Shown: in pieces, positions 31,202 through 39,232 of the stretch
Numbering within the stretch: position 1 is the stretch's first letter
How the letters are laid out: every line of letters begins with the position of its first letter
Source: Limivivens faecihominis
GTDB lineage: Bacteria; Bacillota; Clostridia; Lachnospirales; Lachnospiraceae
Reading direction: 5' to 3'
Assembly: GCF_020686945.1 (NCBI RefSeq)
Contig: NZ_JAJEPR010000025.1
Span: forward strand, 1-46,872
DNA length: 46,872 nucleotides
Made by a program: the position numbers and the translations under genes
The notes under the pieces: generated by a model
Told to the model about the DNA's origin: nothing
The model's database searches: none
The model's input: only the letters and a program-made list of their open reading frames with translations

Positions 31202-33031
31202 ATGACGAAAGAAGAAGTTTTAAAGAAATATTTCGGTTACGACAGCTTCCGGGCGGGGCAGGAGATCCTGGTGAACGGCATTCTTTCCGGCCGGGACACC
31301 TTAGGCATCATGCCCACGGGAGCAGGAAAGTCTCTCTGTTACCAGATTCCGGCCCTTCTCATGCCGGGTATCACATTGGTTATTTCTCCTCTGATTTCCC
31401 TGATGAAGGATCAGGTCACAGCCCTCAATCAGGCCGGAATCCATGCGGCCTATTTAAACAGCTCCCTGACCCAGGGCCAGTACCAGACCGCGCTTCGGAA
31501 CCTGATCCAGGGCCGCTATAAGATCGTCTATGTGGCTCCGGAGCGGCTTCTGACGGAGAGCTTTCTCTGGGCAGCTTCCCAGATCGAGATATCCATGGTG
31601 AGTGTGGATGAGGCCCACTGCATTTCCCAGTGGGGACAGGATTTCCGGCCCAGCTATCTGAAAATTCCGGATTTTGTAGAACAGCTGCAGGTGCGGCCTG
31701 TGGTCAGCGCTTTCACGGCTACCGCCACCGCCGAGGTCCGGGAGGATATTGCAGCTATTCTGGGGCTCCAGGACCCCGTCACCCTGGTCACGGGCTTCGA
31801 CCGGAAAAATCTCCGCTTTTCCGTAAAACAGCCTGCGGATAAAATGGCGGCCACCCTGGCCTACATCATGGAGCACCCGGACGAATGCGGCATTATTTAC
31901 TGCCTGACACGAAAGACTGTGGAGGAGGTACACAATGCCCTGGTGGGCCGTGGCTTTTCGGCCACCCGTTATCATGCGGGCTTAAGCGATGAGGAGCGCC
32001 GGGAAAATCAGGAGGATTTCATTTTCGACCGAAAGGAGATCATGGTGGCTACCAACGCTTTTGGCATGGGCATCGACAAGTCCAACGTCCGCTATGTGAT
32101 CCACTATAACATGCCGAAAAATATGGAAAGCTATTACCAGGAAGCCGGAAGAGCCGGTCGTGATGGTCTCCCTTCGGAATGTGTGCTTTTTTATTCCGGA
32201 CAGGATGTGGTGACGAATCAGTTTTTCATTGATCGGATGGAAGCAGCGGAAGGCATGGATGAGGAGACGGCGGCGCTGGTTCAGGAACGGGAGCGGGAAC
32301 GGCTGAAAAAGATGACCTTTTACTGCTTCACCAACGAGTGTCTCCGGGCCTATATTCTCCGGTATTTTGGGGAGTACGGGGATAATTACTGCGGAAATTG
32401 CTCGAATTGTCTCACACAATTTGAAGAAAAAGACGTGTCGGAGACGGCGAAAAATCTCATCGGCTGTGTGAAGACAGCCAGACGGAGCTACGGAATGACG
32501 CTGATTGTGGATACGGTCCACGGCAGCAAAAACAGCCGGCTCATCCAGGTGGGCATGGACCAGAATCCCTACTACGGTACCTGTGAGGAGGAGCCAATCT
32601 ACCGCCTTCGCCAGATCCTGAACCATCTTCTGGTGGAAGGTTATCTTTTTCTCACGGACGACAAATATCCGGTGCTGGAGCTCACGGAAAAATCAGAAGA
32701 AATCCTGAATGGCGGCACGCTTCTCATGAAGACCGCCAAAGAACAGCCGAAAAAAATCAAAGAGAAAAAGCCGAAGAAACGCCTGCTGGCCGAGGAGGGA
32801 GAGGTGGACTACGACCTCTTTGAAAAACTCAGAGGGCTTCGCATGGAGCTTGCGAAAAAAGACCGGGTGCCGCCTTATCTTGTTTTCACGGATAAGACTC
32901 TGACCCAGATGTGCCAGCTCCACCCGAAGACAAAAGAAGAAATGCTTATGGTAAGCGGCGTGGGCGAGAATAAATTCAGAAAATACGGGGAAGCGTTCCT
33001 TGCGCTTCTCAACGAAGAAAGGCAGGACTAA
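31202..33031 (+). CDS. recQ: ATP-dependent DNA helicase RecQ
   Basis: A 609-aa 3'-5' DNA helicase for recombination and repair. Order: helicase core with Walker A GIMPTGAGKSLCYQIPAL, DEAH box SVDEAHCISQWGQDFRPSYL, and motif VI YYQEAGRAGRDG; zinc-binding domain with CLRAYILRYFG and CGNCSNC; RQC wing; and C-terminal HRDC domain (about 530-605, LRGLRMELAKKDRVPPYLVF). ATG 31202 follows GAAAGG by 8 nt; upstream open frame overlaps the zinc-ribbon gene and is not used. ybaK starts 3 nt after its stop, so they are coupled. Confidence 0.95.
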   Translation: MTKEEVLKKYFGYDSFRAGQEILVNGILSGRDTLGIMPTGAGKSLCYQIPALLMPGITLVISPLISLMKDQVTALNQAGIHAAYLNSSLTQGQYQTALRNLIQGRYKIVYVAPERLLTESFLWAASQIEISMVSVDEAHCISQWGQDFRPSYLKIPDFVEQLQVRPVVSAFTATATAEVREDIAAILGLQDPVTLVTGFDRKNLRFSVKQPADKMAATLAYIMEHPDECGIIYCLTRKTVEEVHNALVGRGFSATRYHAGLSDEERRENQEDFIFDRKEIMVATNAFGMGIDKSNVRYVIHYNMPKNMESYYQEAGRAGRDGLPSECVLFYSGQDVVTNQFFIDRMEAAEGMDEETAALVQERERERLKKMTFYCFTNECLRAYILRYFGEYGDNYCGNCSNCLTQFEEKDVSETAKNLIGCVKTARRSYGMTLIVDTVHGSKNSRLIQVGMDQNPYYGTCEEEPIYRLRQILNHLLVEGYLFLTDDKYPVLELTEKSEEILNGGTLLMKTAKEQPKKIKEKKPKKRLLAEEGEVDYDLFEKLRGLRMELAKKDRVPPYLVFTDKTLTQMCQLHPKTKEEMLMVSGVGENKFRKYGEAFLALLNEERQD

Positions 33032-33034
33032 GAA

Positions 33035-33496
33035 ATGTCATTAGTAAAAGCGGAAGAAGATCTCAAAAAGAAAGGAATGCTGGATCGCGTAATCCATCTG
33101 GCAGCTTCCACGGCGACGGTGGCGGAGGCCGCCGAAGCTCTCGGCGTGGAGCCCGGAATGATCGCCAAGACCCTTTCCTTTCTCCAGGAAGAGAAGCCGG
33201 TGCTGATTCTGACCGAAGGAACCGCAAAGATCGACAACCGGAAATACAAAGATACCTTCCATATCAAAGCCAAAATGATTCCCTTCGAGGAAGTGGAAAC
33301 TCAGGTCGGTCATGCTCCCGGCGGCGTCTGCCCCTTCGGCATCAACGAAAATGTCATCGTCTATCTGGACGAAAGCCTGCGGCAGTTTGAAACCGTCTAC
33401 CCCGCCGCCGGCGACGACCACAGCGCCGTGAAACTCACCGTGGACGAACTGGAAAAGATCGCCGGAGCCACGGGCTGGGTGGATGTGTGCAAATAA
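33035..33496 (+). CDS. YbaK/EbsC-type aminoacyl-tRNA deacylase
   Basis: A 153-aa protein of the YbaK/ProX editing family, which hydrolyses mischarged tRNA such as Cys-tRNAPro or Ala-tRNAPro. Visible signatures are EAAEALGVEPGMIAKTLSF, the catalytic lysine region (NRKYKDTF), HAPGGVCPFGIN, and VYPAAGDDHSAVKL. The length is normal. It follows recQ by 3 nt. Substrate (Cys versus Ala or other) cannot be told from the sequence. Confidence 0.9.
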   Translation: MSLVKAEEDLKKKGMLDRVIHLAASTATVAEAAEALGVEPGMIAKTLSFLQEEKPVLILTEGTAKIDNRKYKDTFHIKAKMIPFEEVETQVGHAPGGVCPFGINENVIVYLDESLRQFETVYPAAGDDHSAVKLTVDELEKIAGATGWVDVCK

Positions 33497-33534
33497 AAAG
33501 AATATACACTGTACTAGAAAGGAAAAAATAGTGA

Positions 33535-34140
33535 ATGGAAATACAACGAATTGATACATACGCGGATAGCAGATTTTCTGAATGTGCGTTGTTTCAGCAT
33601 GGATGTTTCCTTGTAGAGGGAAAACCTTATGAAATAGAAATTATTTCTGATTTTGAAGCGGTAGTTCGAGGAGAAGAAAAAGAAGTATATTTGAAAATCA
33701 TCGAAGAATTTAGATTTTACGCTCCTCACATTACAAAATTTTATAATAGCCGGGGAAATATAATAAAAGAATATTCAACTGTTTTTATAAAAACGATTTC
33801 ACTTGAAGAAATTCAGCCTTCACAGTTTTATGTAGATGAGGAAAAGATTTTTGCAATTCAAAAATTTGTTCATAGCGCAAATGATATTATAATTCCGGTA
33901 ATGCCATATAAAGGGCGCTATATCTCTCTAGATGGTCATACACGTTTGTATTATGCAGTGTTAAATGAATGGAAAGCCGTCCGGGCCGTTGTGGAAAGTT
34001 CAGATGTGTATATTTTTGATTTTGTGAAAGAGGCACAAAAGCGCGAGATTTATACGCCACAAGGCATAAAAATGGTAAGTCATAGTGAGTATGAGAAAAA
34101 GTGGTATCAGTTTTGCGATGAGTATTTCAAGACACATTAA
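33535..34140 (+). CDS. AT-rich orphan with ParB-like fold
   Basis: A 201-aa protein not assigned to a known family. Residues about 85-165 resemble a ParB/Srx-like domain: ISLEEIQPSQFYVDEEKI, then ISLDGHTRLYYAVLNEWKAV, close to the usual DGHHR pattern. The gene is clearly richer in A and T than recQ, ybaK and other neighbours, and has different codon use, which suggests recent transfer. A GAAAGGA site precedes the ATG. It follows ybaK on the same strand and ends at a long hairpin terminator. No partner (ParA or toxin/antitoxin) is adjacent. Confidence 0.6.
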   Translation: MEIQRIDTYADSRFSECALFQHGCFLVEGKPYEIEIISDFEAVVRGEEKEVYLKIIEEFRFYAPHITKFYNSRGNIIKEYSTVFIKTISLEEIQPSQFYVDEEKIFAIQKFVHSANDIIIPVMPYKGRYISLDGHTRLYYAVLNEWKAVRAVVESSDVYIFDFVKEAQKREIYTPQGIKMVSHSEYEKKWYQFCDEYFKTH

Positions 34141-34160
34141 AATAGCTATCCTACACTGTC

Positions 34161-34220
34161 AAAAATGCGTCAATTTCCCTAATGAGCCCAATGGGCTCTT
34201 TGGAAAATTGACGTATTTTT
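34161..34220. terminator. Long bidirectional terminator
   Basis: AAAAATGCGTCAATTTCC pairs with GGAAAATTGACGTATTTTT, with an inner GAGCCC/GGGCTC hairpin. It serves the ParB-like gene and the convergent padR gene. Confidence 0.88.
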
Positions 34221-34224
34221 ACCC

Positions 34225-34758
34225 TCAGCCTAACAGCGCCAGACACTTCCTCAGCCACTCAATCACCATTTCCTCCCGCATGATAGCTCCCATCAGCACG
34301 AGATAATCGCCAAATTCATCTGCCTCACTGTCCGGTACGGCGGTAAATTTGGTCTGGTTGTTCCTGAGGTGCTTCAGGCGGGAGGAATGCTTGTGGAGCT
34401 GGTCCTCCAGGAGAAATTTCCGGTCCTCAGCCGGAAGACAGTTACAGAAAAAAATCTTCAGCCGGGAGATATCCTTCGGGGTAGGCTGCGGCTTCGTCTC
34501 AGAAGAAAGCCAGTCGATGAAATCCCTCCGCCCTTCCTCCGTGATATGATAAATTTTTTTCTCAGCTCCGTTGTCAGAAGGCTCCGTCTTATAAGCGACG
34601 CTGCCCTCCTCCGTGAGCTTCTTCAGTTCCGGATAAATCTGGCTGTGCTTGGCAGACCAGAACTCACACAAAGTAGATTCAAACTGCTTCATCAGATCAT
34701 ACCCGGTCATTTCCTTCTGATTCAAAAGTCCAAGAATTGCATATTTTAAAGTTCTCAT
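34225..34758 (-). CDS. PadR family transcriptional regulator
   Basis: A 177-aa regulator with an N-terminal winged helix (residues 1-80, LKYAILGLLNQKEMTGYDLM, then WSAKHSQIYPELKKLTEEG) and a C-terminal helical dimerisation domain of the Vir type. PadR proteins repress efflux or detoxification genes and respond to phenolic acids and other small molecules. It is divergent from the OFA transporter gene, whose promoter has an ATGT-N8-ACAT site, the PadR consensus. It is therefore the likely repressor of that two-gene operon. Confidence 0.92.
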   Translation of the reverse strand: MRTLKYAILGLLNQKEMTGYDLMKQFESTLCEFWSAKHSQIYPELKKLTEEGSVAYKTEPSDNGAEKKIYHITEEGRRDFIDWLSSETKPQPTPKDISRLKIFFCNCLPAEDRKFLLEDQLHKHSSRLKHLRNNQTKFTAVPDSEADEFGDYLVLMGAIMREEMVIEWLRKCLALLG

Positions 34759-34797
34759 CTAAATTCACTCTTTCTTTCGTATAAAAATCCTGTTTTT

Positions 34798-34825
34798 ATC
34801 ATACCATATCGCCAGAAATTTCCAA
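34798..34825 (-). promoter_or_regulatory. Sigma-A promoter of padR
   Basis: Minus strand TTGGAA (34820-34825) and TATGAT (34798-34803) with 16-nt spacing. Confidence 0.6.
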
Positions 34826-34895
34826 CAGCTTTTTACCCAAATCCAACTAACTGTCTACCAAAGGGCTTTTTTTCTCAGATACACCCCAGCCTCAC

Positions 34896-35082
34896 GCTCC
34901 GGAAGAGCTCAGACTTCATGTGGAGGCAGTAGAGAAATTCTTGGTTTGTCGGAATCTGCGTATGAGCGGAAATCCATTGTCTGAGCGAAGCGAGTTCTGG
35001 ATTTCCGCGAATGCTCTTAGCAGATTCCGGCAAGCCTTAGAATTTCCTACTGCCGTAACTGAAGACGGAGTGCTTCCGGAGC
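34896..35082. repeat. 187-nt imperfect palindrome
   Basis: Left arm 34896-34975 and right arm 34999-35082 pair over most of their length. Examples are GCTCCGGAAG / CTTCCGGAGC, GGCAGTAG / CTACTGCC, CGGAATCTGC / GCAGATTCCG, and CGGAAATCC / GGATTTCCG. The 23-nt apex contains CTGAGCGAAGCGAG. It fills the padR-transporter gap away from both promoters. A 67-codon open frame inside it is a by-product of the palindrome. It is probably a dispersed intergenic repeat. Confidence 0.85.
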
Positions 35083-35129
35083 ATGGGGCGTCCTGTTTAC
35101 AAAATGACGAAAATTACATGTAATATTTT

Positions 35130-35149
35130 ATATGTCACTATTTACATAT
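35130..35149. promoter_or_regulatory. PadR-type operator ATATGT-N8-ACATAT
   Basis: ATATGT (35130-35135) and ACATAT (35144-35149) are exact inverted repeats with 8 nt between, containing the PadR consensus ATGT-N8-ACAT. It covers the -35 box of the transporter promoter. A second palindrome, ATTACATGTAAT, lies at 35113-35124. Confidence 0.7.
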
Positions 35150-35169
35150 CGAGAAAGATGTGATATGAT
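35141..35169 (+). promoter_or_regulatory. Sigma-A promoter of the OFA transporter operon
   Basis: TTTACA (35141-35146) and TATGAT (35164-35169) with 17-nt spacing. Confidence 0.75.
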
Positions 35170-35209
35170 AGCGATGCATTGATATAAAATTAACAAAGGA
35201 GAGTAAAAA

Positions 35210-36451
35210 ATGAACTTAGCCAAAAAACGATGGGTGACTCTGATTGCCTGCTGCTTCATCAATCTGTGCCTGGGGTCCATTTATGTATGGAGCGTTTTCG
35301 CTTCCTCCATGGCAGAATTTTTAAGCGCACATAACGGCGTTTCCCTGACAACTGCGGACCTGGCAATCGTTTATACCGTAGCCAATTCGGTTGGACCAAT
35401 CACCATGATCACAGGAGGCTGGTTTAACGATAAATTCGGTCCGAAAAAAGTGATACTGGCAGGCGGCCTCATGGTCGGCATCGGTATGATTGCCTCCGGC
35501 TTTGCCACAAGCGTCGGCATGCTGGTAGTGACCTACGGTCTGATTTTCGGACTGGGACTTGGAATGACCTATGGAACGGCAGTCAGCAGTTGCATGAAAT
35601 TCTTCCCGGACAAACGCGGCCTCATCGGAGGAATCACGACGGCCATTTACGGACTGGGCTCCGTGATCCTGCCGCCGGTGGTGACACTGATTGTCTCAAA
35701 ATCCAGCGCCCCGACAGCCTTCAAAATCGTCGGCATTGCCTTTCTCATCATCATCTGCGGATGCTCCTTCCTGATGGAACAGTGCCCGGCTGATTTTAAG
35801 CCGGAAGGCTGGAATCCGCCGGCAGCTATGAAACAGGGCGGCGCGGAAAACAAAAACTGGAAAGAAATGCTGAAAACGCCTGTTTTCTATGTGATGCTCC
35901 TTCTTTTCACCTGCGGAGCCTTCAGTGGAATGATGGTTATTTCCCAGGCTTCCGCTGTGGCAGCAAATATGGTAGGAATGACTGCTGTTATGGCCAGCAC
36001 GGCCGTGTCTGTTTTGGCAGTCTTTAACGCCTCCGGCCGTATTCTGGCAGGCCTTTTATCCGACCGGATCGGCCGCATCAGCACACTGACCATCGCGACC
36101 GTTCTTGGAGTTGCAGGTCTTCTGCTTCTCTATTTTACCGGAGAAGGCGGCTATGTTACCTTCTATATCGGAATCGCAGGCATCGGCCTCAGCTTTGGTT
36201 CCTTCATGGGCGTTTATCCTGGCTTCACCGCCGATCAGTTCGGCGCAAAAAACAACAGCGTAAACTATGGTATCATGTTCATCGGTCTGGCAGCGGCAGG
36301 CTACTTCGGACCGTCGGCCATGCGGAGTATTTACCGGGTGGACGGAGCCTATGGACGGGCCTTCCTTGTTGCAGCCGCTTTCGGAGCCGCAGGCTTTGTG
36401 CTTACCTTTGTATATCGTTTTTTCACCAATAAGAGAAAGAGAGGAATCTAA
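35210..36451 (+). CDS. OFA (oxalate/formate antiporter)-type MFS transporter
   Basis: A 413-aa, 12-helix major facilitator protein. The N terminus CLGSIYVWSVFASSM and the loop GGWFNDKFGPKKVILAGG are typical of the OFA family, which exchanges or imports organic acid anions. The second-half loop RILAGLLSDRIGRI is the repeated MFS motif. AAAGGAG precedes the ATG. The flavoenzyme gene starts 2 nt after its stop, so transport and reduction are co-expressed. Substrate is unknown; a carboxylate is favoured by the family. Confidence 0.9.
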   Translation: MNLAKKRWVTLIACCFINLCLGSIYVWSVFASSMAEFLSAHNGVSLTTADLAIVYTVANSVGPITMITGGWFNDKFGPKKVILAGGLMVGIGMIASGFATSVGMLVVTYGLIFGLGLGMTYGTAVSSCMKFFPDKRGLIGGITTAIYGLGSVILPPVVTLIVSKSSAPTAFKIVGIAFLIIICGCSFLMEQCPADFKPEGWNPPAAMKQGGAENKNWKEMLKTPVFYVMLLLFTCGAFSGMMVISQASAVAANMVGMTAVMASTAVSVLAVFNASGRILAGLLSDRIGRISTLTIATVLGVAGLLLLYFTGEGGYVTFYIGIAGIGLSFGSFMGVYPGFTADQFGAKNNSVNYGIMFIGLAAAGYFGPSAMRSIYRVDGAYGRAFLVAAAFGAAGFVLTFVYRFFTNKRKRGI

Positions 36452-36453
36452 AA

Positions 36454-38400
36454 ATGGAAAGAAAATATCCGCATTTATGTCAGCCCATCACCTTGGGAAA
36501 TGTCACCTTCCGCAACCGCATGTTTGCTTCTCCGATTGGAGCCACCGACATCGACAAAGACTGTGTGCCCGGCGAGCGGACAAGGGCCTTTTATGAGCTC
36601 CGCGCAAAAGGCGGTGCAGCAGCTGTGACCATGAGTGAGCTCGTGGTTCATCCGGAAACCGATGGTTCTCATATGCTTCATCTGGACCTTGCCACCGTCG
36701 GTTCCCTGGCAGCCTTTACCTTTACGGCAGATGCCATCAAGCGCCACGGGGCAGTCCCGAGCGTGGAATTTTCCCATTCCGGCCAGTATGCCGGAACCTA
36801 CATGGCAGACAAAGATAAAAAACAGGGCCTGACCCAGTACGGCCCGAGCGACGGCGTGCGCCCGGACGGCAGAAAAGTGACCGCCCTGACGAAAGAGCAG
36901 ATCGCGGATATCGTGAAACGTTACGGTGAAACTGCGATCCTTGCAAAAAGAGCCGGCTTTGAGATGATCATGGTTCACGGCGGCCACACCTGGCTTCTGA
37001 ATCAGTTCATGTCTCCATTTTTCAACCACCGGACCGACGAGTACGGCGGAAGCTTCGAGAACCGCATGCGCTTTACTATCGAGGTACTTCAGGAAGTGAG
37101 AAAGGCCGTAGGTCCCATGTTCCCGATTGAGTTCCGTATGAGCGGTTCTGAACTTTTCGAGGGCGGCTACGATCTGGAGGAAGGCGTGCGGATTGCCCAG
37201 GCGGTAGAAGAGTATGTGGATCTCATCCATGTCTCTGCCGGTTCCTACCAGTTTGGCTTTTTCAAAACCCATCCTTCTATGTTCTCCGAGCACGGCGTGA
37301 ATGTTTATCTCGCTGAGGAGATTAAGAAACATGTGAAAAAGCCTGTGGCTACGATTGGTGCCCTCAACGATCCGGAGCAGATGGAGGAGATCATCGCTTC
37401 CGGCAAAGCAGATGTGGTCTACATGGGCCGTGCTCTGCTGGCAGATCCATACCTGCCCCAGAAGGTCGTTTCCGGAAATGATGACAAGATCGTGAAATGT
37501 CTCCGTTGCTTTACCTGCATGGCGGAGCGCCCCACGACCCAGACCAGAAGATGTACCGTCAACCCCCTGATCGGAAGAGAGATCGAGGGAACGGAAGTTC
37601 TTCCGGCAGCTGTGAAAAAGAAAGTTCTCGTTGTGGGCGGCGGCGTGGCAGGCCTCAAAGCGGCTGTCACTGCAGCGCTCCGCGGTCACAGGGTTGTGCT
37701 CTGTGAGAAGAGCGACAAGGTCGGCGGTATCTTAAAATGCGAGCAGGCCATCGATTTCAAACAGGAAATGTATCAGCTTGGTCTTTCCCTGGAAGCACAG
37801 GCAAAGGAGGCCGGTGTGGAGATCCGCTGCAATACGGAAGTTACCCCGGAGTATGCGGAGAAGGAAAATGCCGATGTCATGATTCTCGCTGTTGGCTCCA
37901 ATCCCATCGTTCCGCCCCTTAAGGGTATCGACGGGGACAATGTGGTCATCGTCAACAATTATTATCTGGAAAAAGAAAAAGTCGGGGATTCCGTGGTCGT
38001 TCTCGGCGGCGGTCTGGCAGGCTGTGAGGCTGCCATTCATCTGGCCCAGGAGGGCAAAAAGGTTCATCTCGTGGAGATGCGCCCCGAGCTTGCGCCGGAT
38101 GCCAACATTCGTCACCGTCCGATCCTGATGCAGATGGTGGAAAAATATGTGGAGGCACATACCGGCTACCAGGGTCTGGAAGTCACTTCCGAAGGCGTGA
38201 TCTGCAAAGATCCCGAAGGAAAAGAAGTGCTGGTGCCTGGAAAATCCGTGATCTGCGCTGTGGGCCAGAGAGCCAACCGCGCCGCTGTAGACCAGCTTCG
38301 TGACTGCGCGCCCGTCGTTCGCGAGATCGGCGACTGCGTCCGTCCGAGCAACATCACCAGCGCCATCTACATGGGCTACCATGCAGGACTTGATGCATAA
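36454..38400 (+). CDS. Old yellow enzyme-type NADH:flavin oxidoreductase with 4Fe-4S cluster
   Basis: A 648-aa cytoplasmic flavoenzyme of the 2,4-dienoyl-CoA reductase / enoate reductase / BaiCD-BaiH group. The FMN TIM barrel (about 1-335) has the substrate loop VHGGHTWLLNQFMSPFFNHR. Cys349-x2-Cys352-x2-Cys355-x11-Cys367 binds the cluster. An FAD/NAD(P) Rossmann domain (about 385-645) has LVVGGGVAGLKAA and VVLGGGLAGCEAA. Members reduce activated C=C bonds in enoates, bile acids, steroids or plant phenolics. Co-transcribed with the OFA transporter under PadR. The exact substrate cannot be inferred. Confidence 0.92.
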   Translation: MERKYPHLCQPITLGNVTFRNRMFASPIGATDIDKDCVPGERTRAFYELRAKGGAAAVTMSELVVHPETDGSHMLHLDLATVGSLAAFTFTADAIKRHGAVPSVEFSHSGQYAGTYMADKDKKQGLTQYGPSDGVRPDGRKVTALTKEQIADIVKRYGETAILAKRAGFEMIMVHGGHTWLLNQFMSPFFNHRTDEYGGSFENRMRFTIEVLQEVRKAVGPMFPIEFRMSGSELFEGGYDLEEGVRIAQAVEEYVDLIHVSAGSYQFGFFKTHPSMFSEHGVNVYLAEEIKKHVKKPVATIGALNDPEQMEEIIASGKADVVYMGRALLADPYLPQKVVSGNDDKIVKCLRCFTCMAERPTTQTRRCTVNPLIGREIEGTEVLPAAVKKKVLVVGGGVAGLKAAVTAALRGHRVVLCEKSDKVGGILKCEQAIDFKQEMYQLGLSLEAQAKEAGVEIRCNTEVTPEYAEKENADVMILAVGSNPIVPPLKGIDGDNVVIVNNYYLEKEKVGDSVVVLGGGLAGCEAAIHLAQEGKKVHLVEMRPELAPDANIRHRPILMQMVEKYVEAHTGYQGLEVTSEGVICKDPEGKEVLVPGKSVICAVGQRANRAAVDQLRDCAPVVREIGDCVRPSNITSAIYMGYHAGLDA

Positions 38401-38411
38401 ATTATAAAAAA

Positions 38412-38454
38412 GAAATGCGCTCCGGACGAAAAAAATCCGGGACGCATTTTTTTT
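38412..38454 (+). terminator. Terminator of the OFA-flavoenzyme operon
   Basis: AAATGCGCTCCGGA pairs with TCCGGGACGCATTT around an A-rich loop, then a T run. Confidence 0.9.
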
Positions 38455-38503
38455 ATGATAAACTATAGTCAGAAAGAAGGATAAGAGAAGGAGGAGAGGG
38501 GAA

Positions 38504-39169
38504 ATGTTTTTTCAATCAACTGCAATTGTGATTCTGTTGTTGTTTTACGGATGTTATTATATGAAACTCAAAATAGCTTTTTTACAACTGCTGCCTGGTG
38601 CAGCTATCGAAGATAATATAGAAAAAGGAATAAAAGCGTGCCGCGAGGCCGGGGAGAAGGGTGCGGATATCGCGCTGTTTCCTGAAATGTGGAGCAGCGG
38701 CTATGTATTTCCACATGATGAAGAATGGCTGAAGAAAAACACAGTTTCCCTGGACAGTGCATATGTAAAGAGATTTTCAGGGCTGGCCCGGGAACTTCAA
38801 ATGGCAATCGCGATCACACTGCTGGAAAAGCATGAGGCTAATCCCAGAAATACCGTCTGCCTCTTTGACCGGCATGGAAAGCTGGTTTATCGCTATTCCA
38901 AGGTACATATCTTTTTCTGGAGCAGGACACTTATCTTTTTGACACCACCATCGCGGAAAATATCGGCATTGCCCGAATCCTTCTCCGCGATCCGGATATC
39001 TGCCTGATGGATGAACCCTCCAGCGCCCTGGATGCCCTCCATGAAAAAGAGCTTCTCCACACCCTGAACACCGAATATGGGGGGAAAGACCCTGCTTCTC
39101 ATTTCTCACCGGAGCAGCACCCTCACCGGCTGCGACCGGATCCTGAAAATGGTTGAGGCGAGAAAATAA
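38504..39169 (+). pseudogene. Chimeric remnant: nitrilase N-terminus joined to ABC exporter C-terminus
   Basis: From 38561 the frame encodes the first half of a carbon-nitrogen hydrolase (KLKIAFLQLLPG, FPEMWSSGY with catalytic Glu, YRYSKVH with catalytic Lys). It breaks at about 38910, before the nucleophilic Cys. In another frame from 38914 there is an ABC exporter: LEQDTYLFDTTIAENIG joins straight to IARILLRDPDICLMDEPSSA, so the signature motif is deleted. A sixth G in a G-run near 39078 shifts the frame again to LLLISHRSSTLTGCDRIL, ending at TAA 39167-39169. ATG 38504 has a strong ribosome site and a hydrophobic leader, so a 167-aa product could still be made. Confidence 0.8.
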
Positions 39170-39232
39170 AGCTGTTGTTTTTCTCCAGAGTCTGTTATAC
39201 TTTTGGAAGAACAAGAAAAAAGGAGAACAACA

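Noticed and set aside
34920..35123. 67-codon open frame
   Set aside because: It lies inside the 187-nt palindrome and reads the two arms; no ribosome site.
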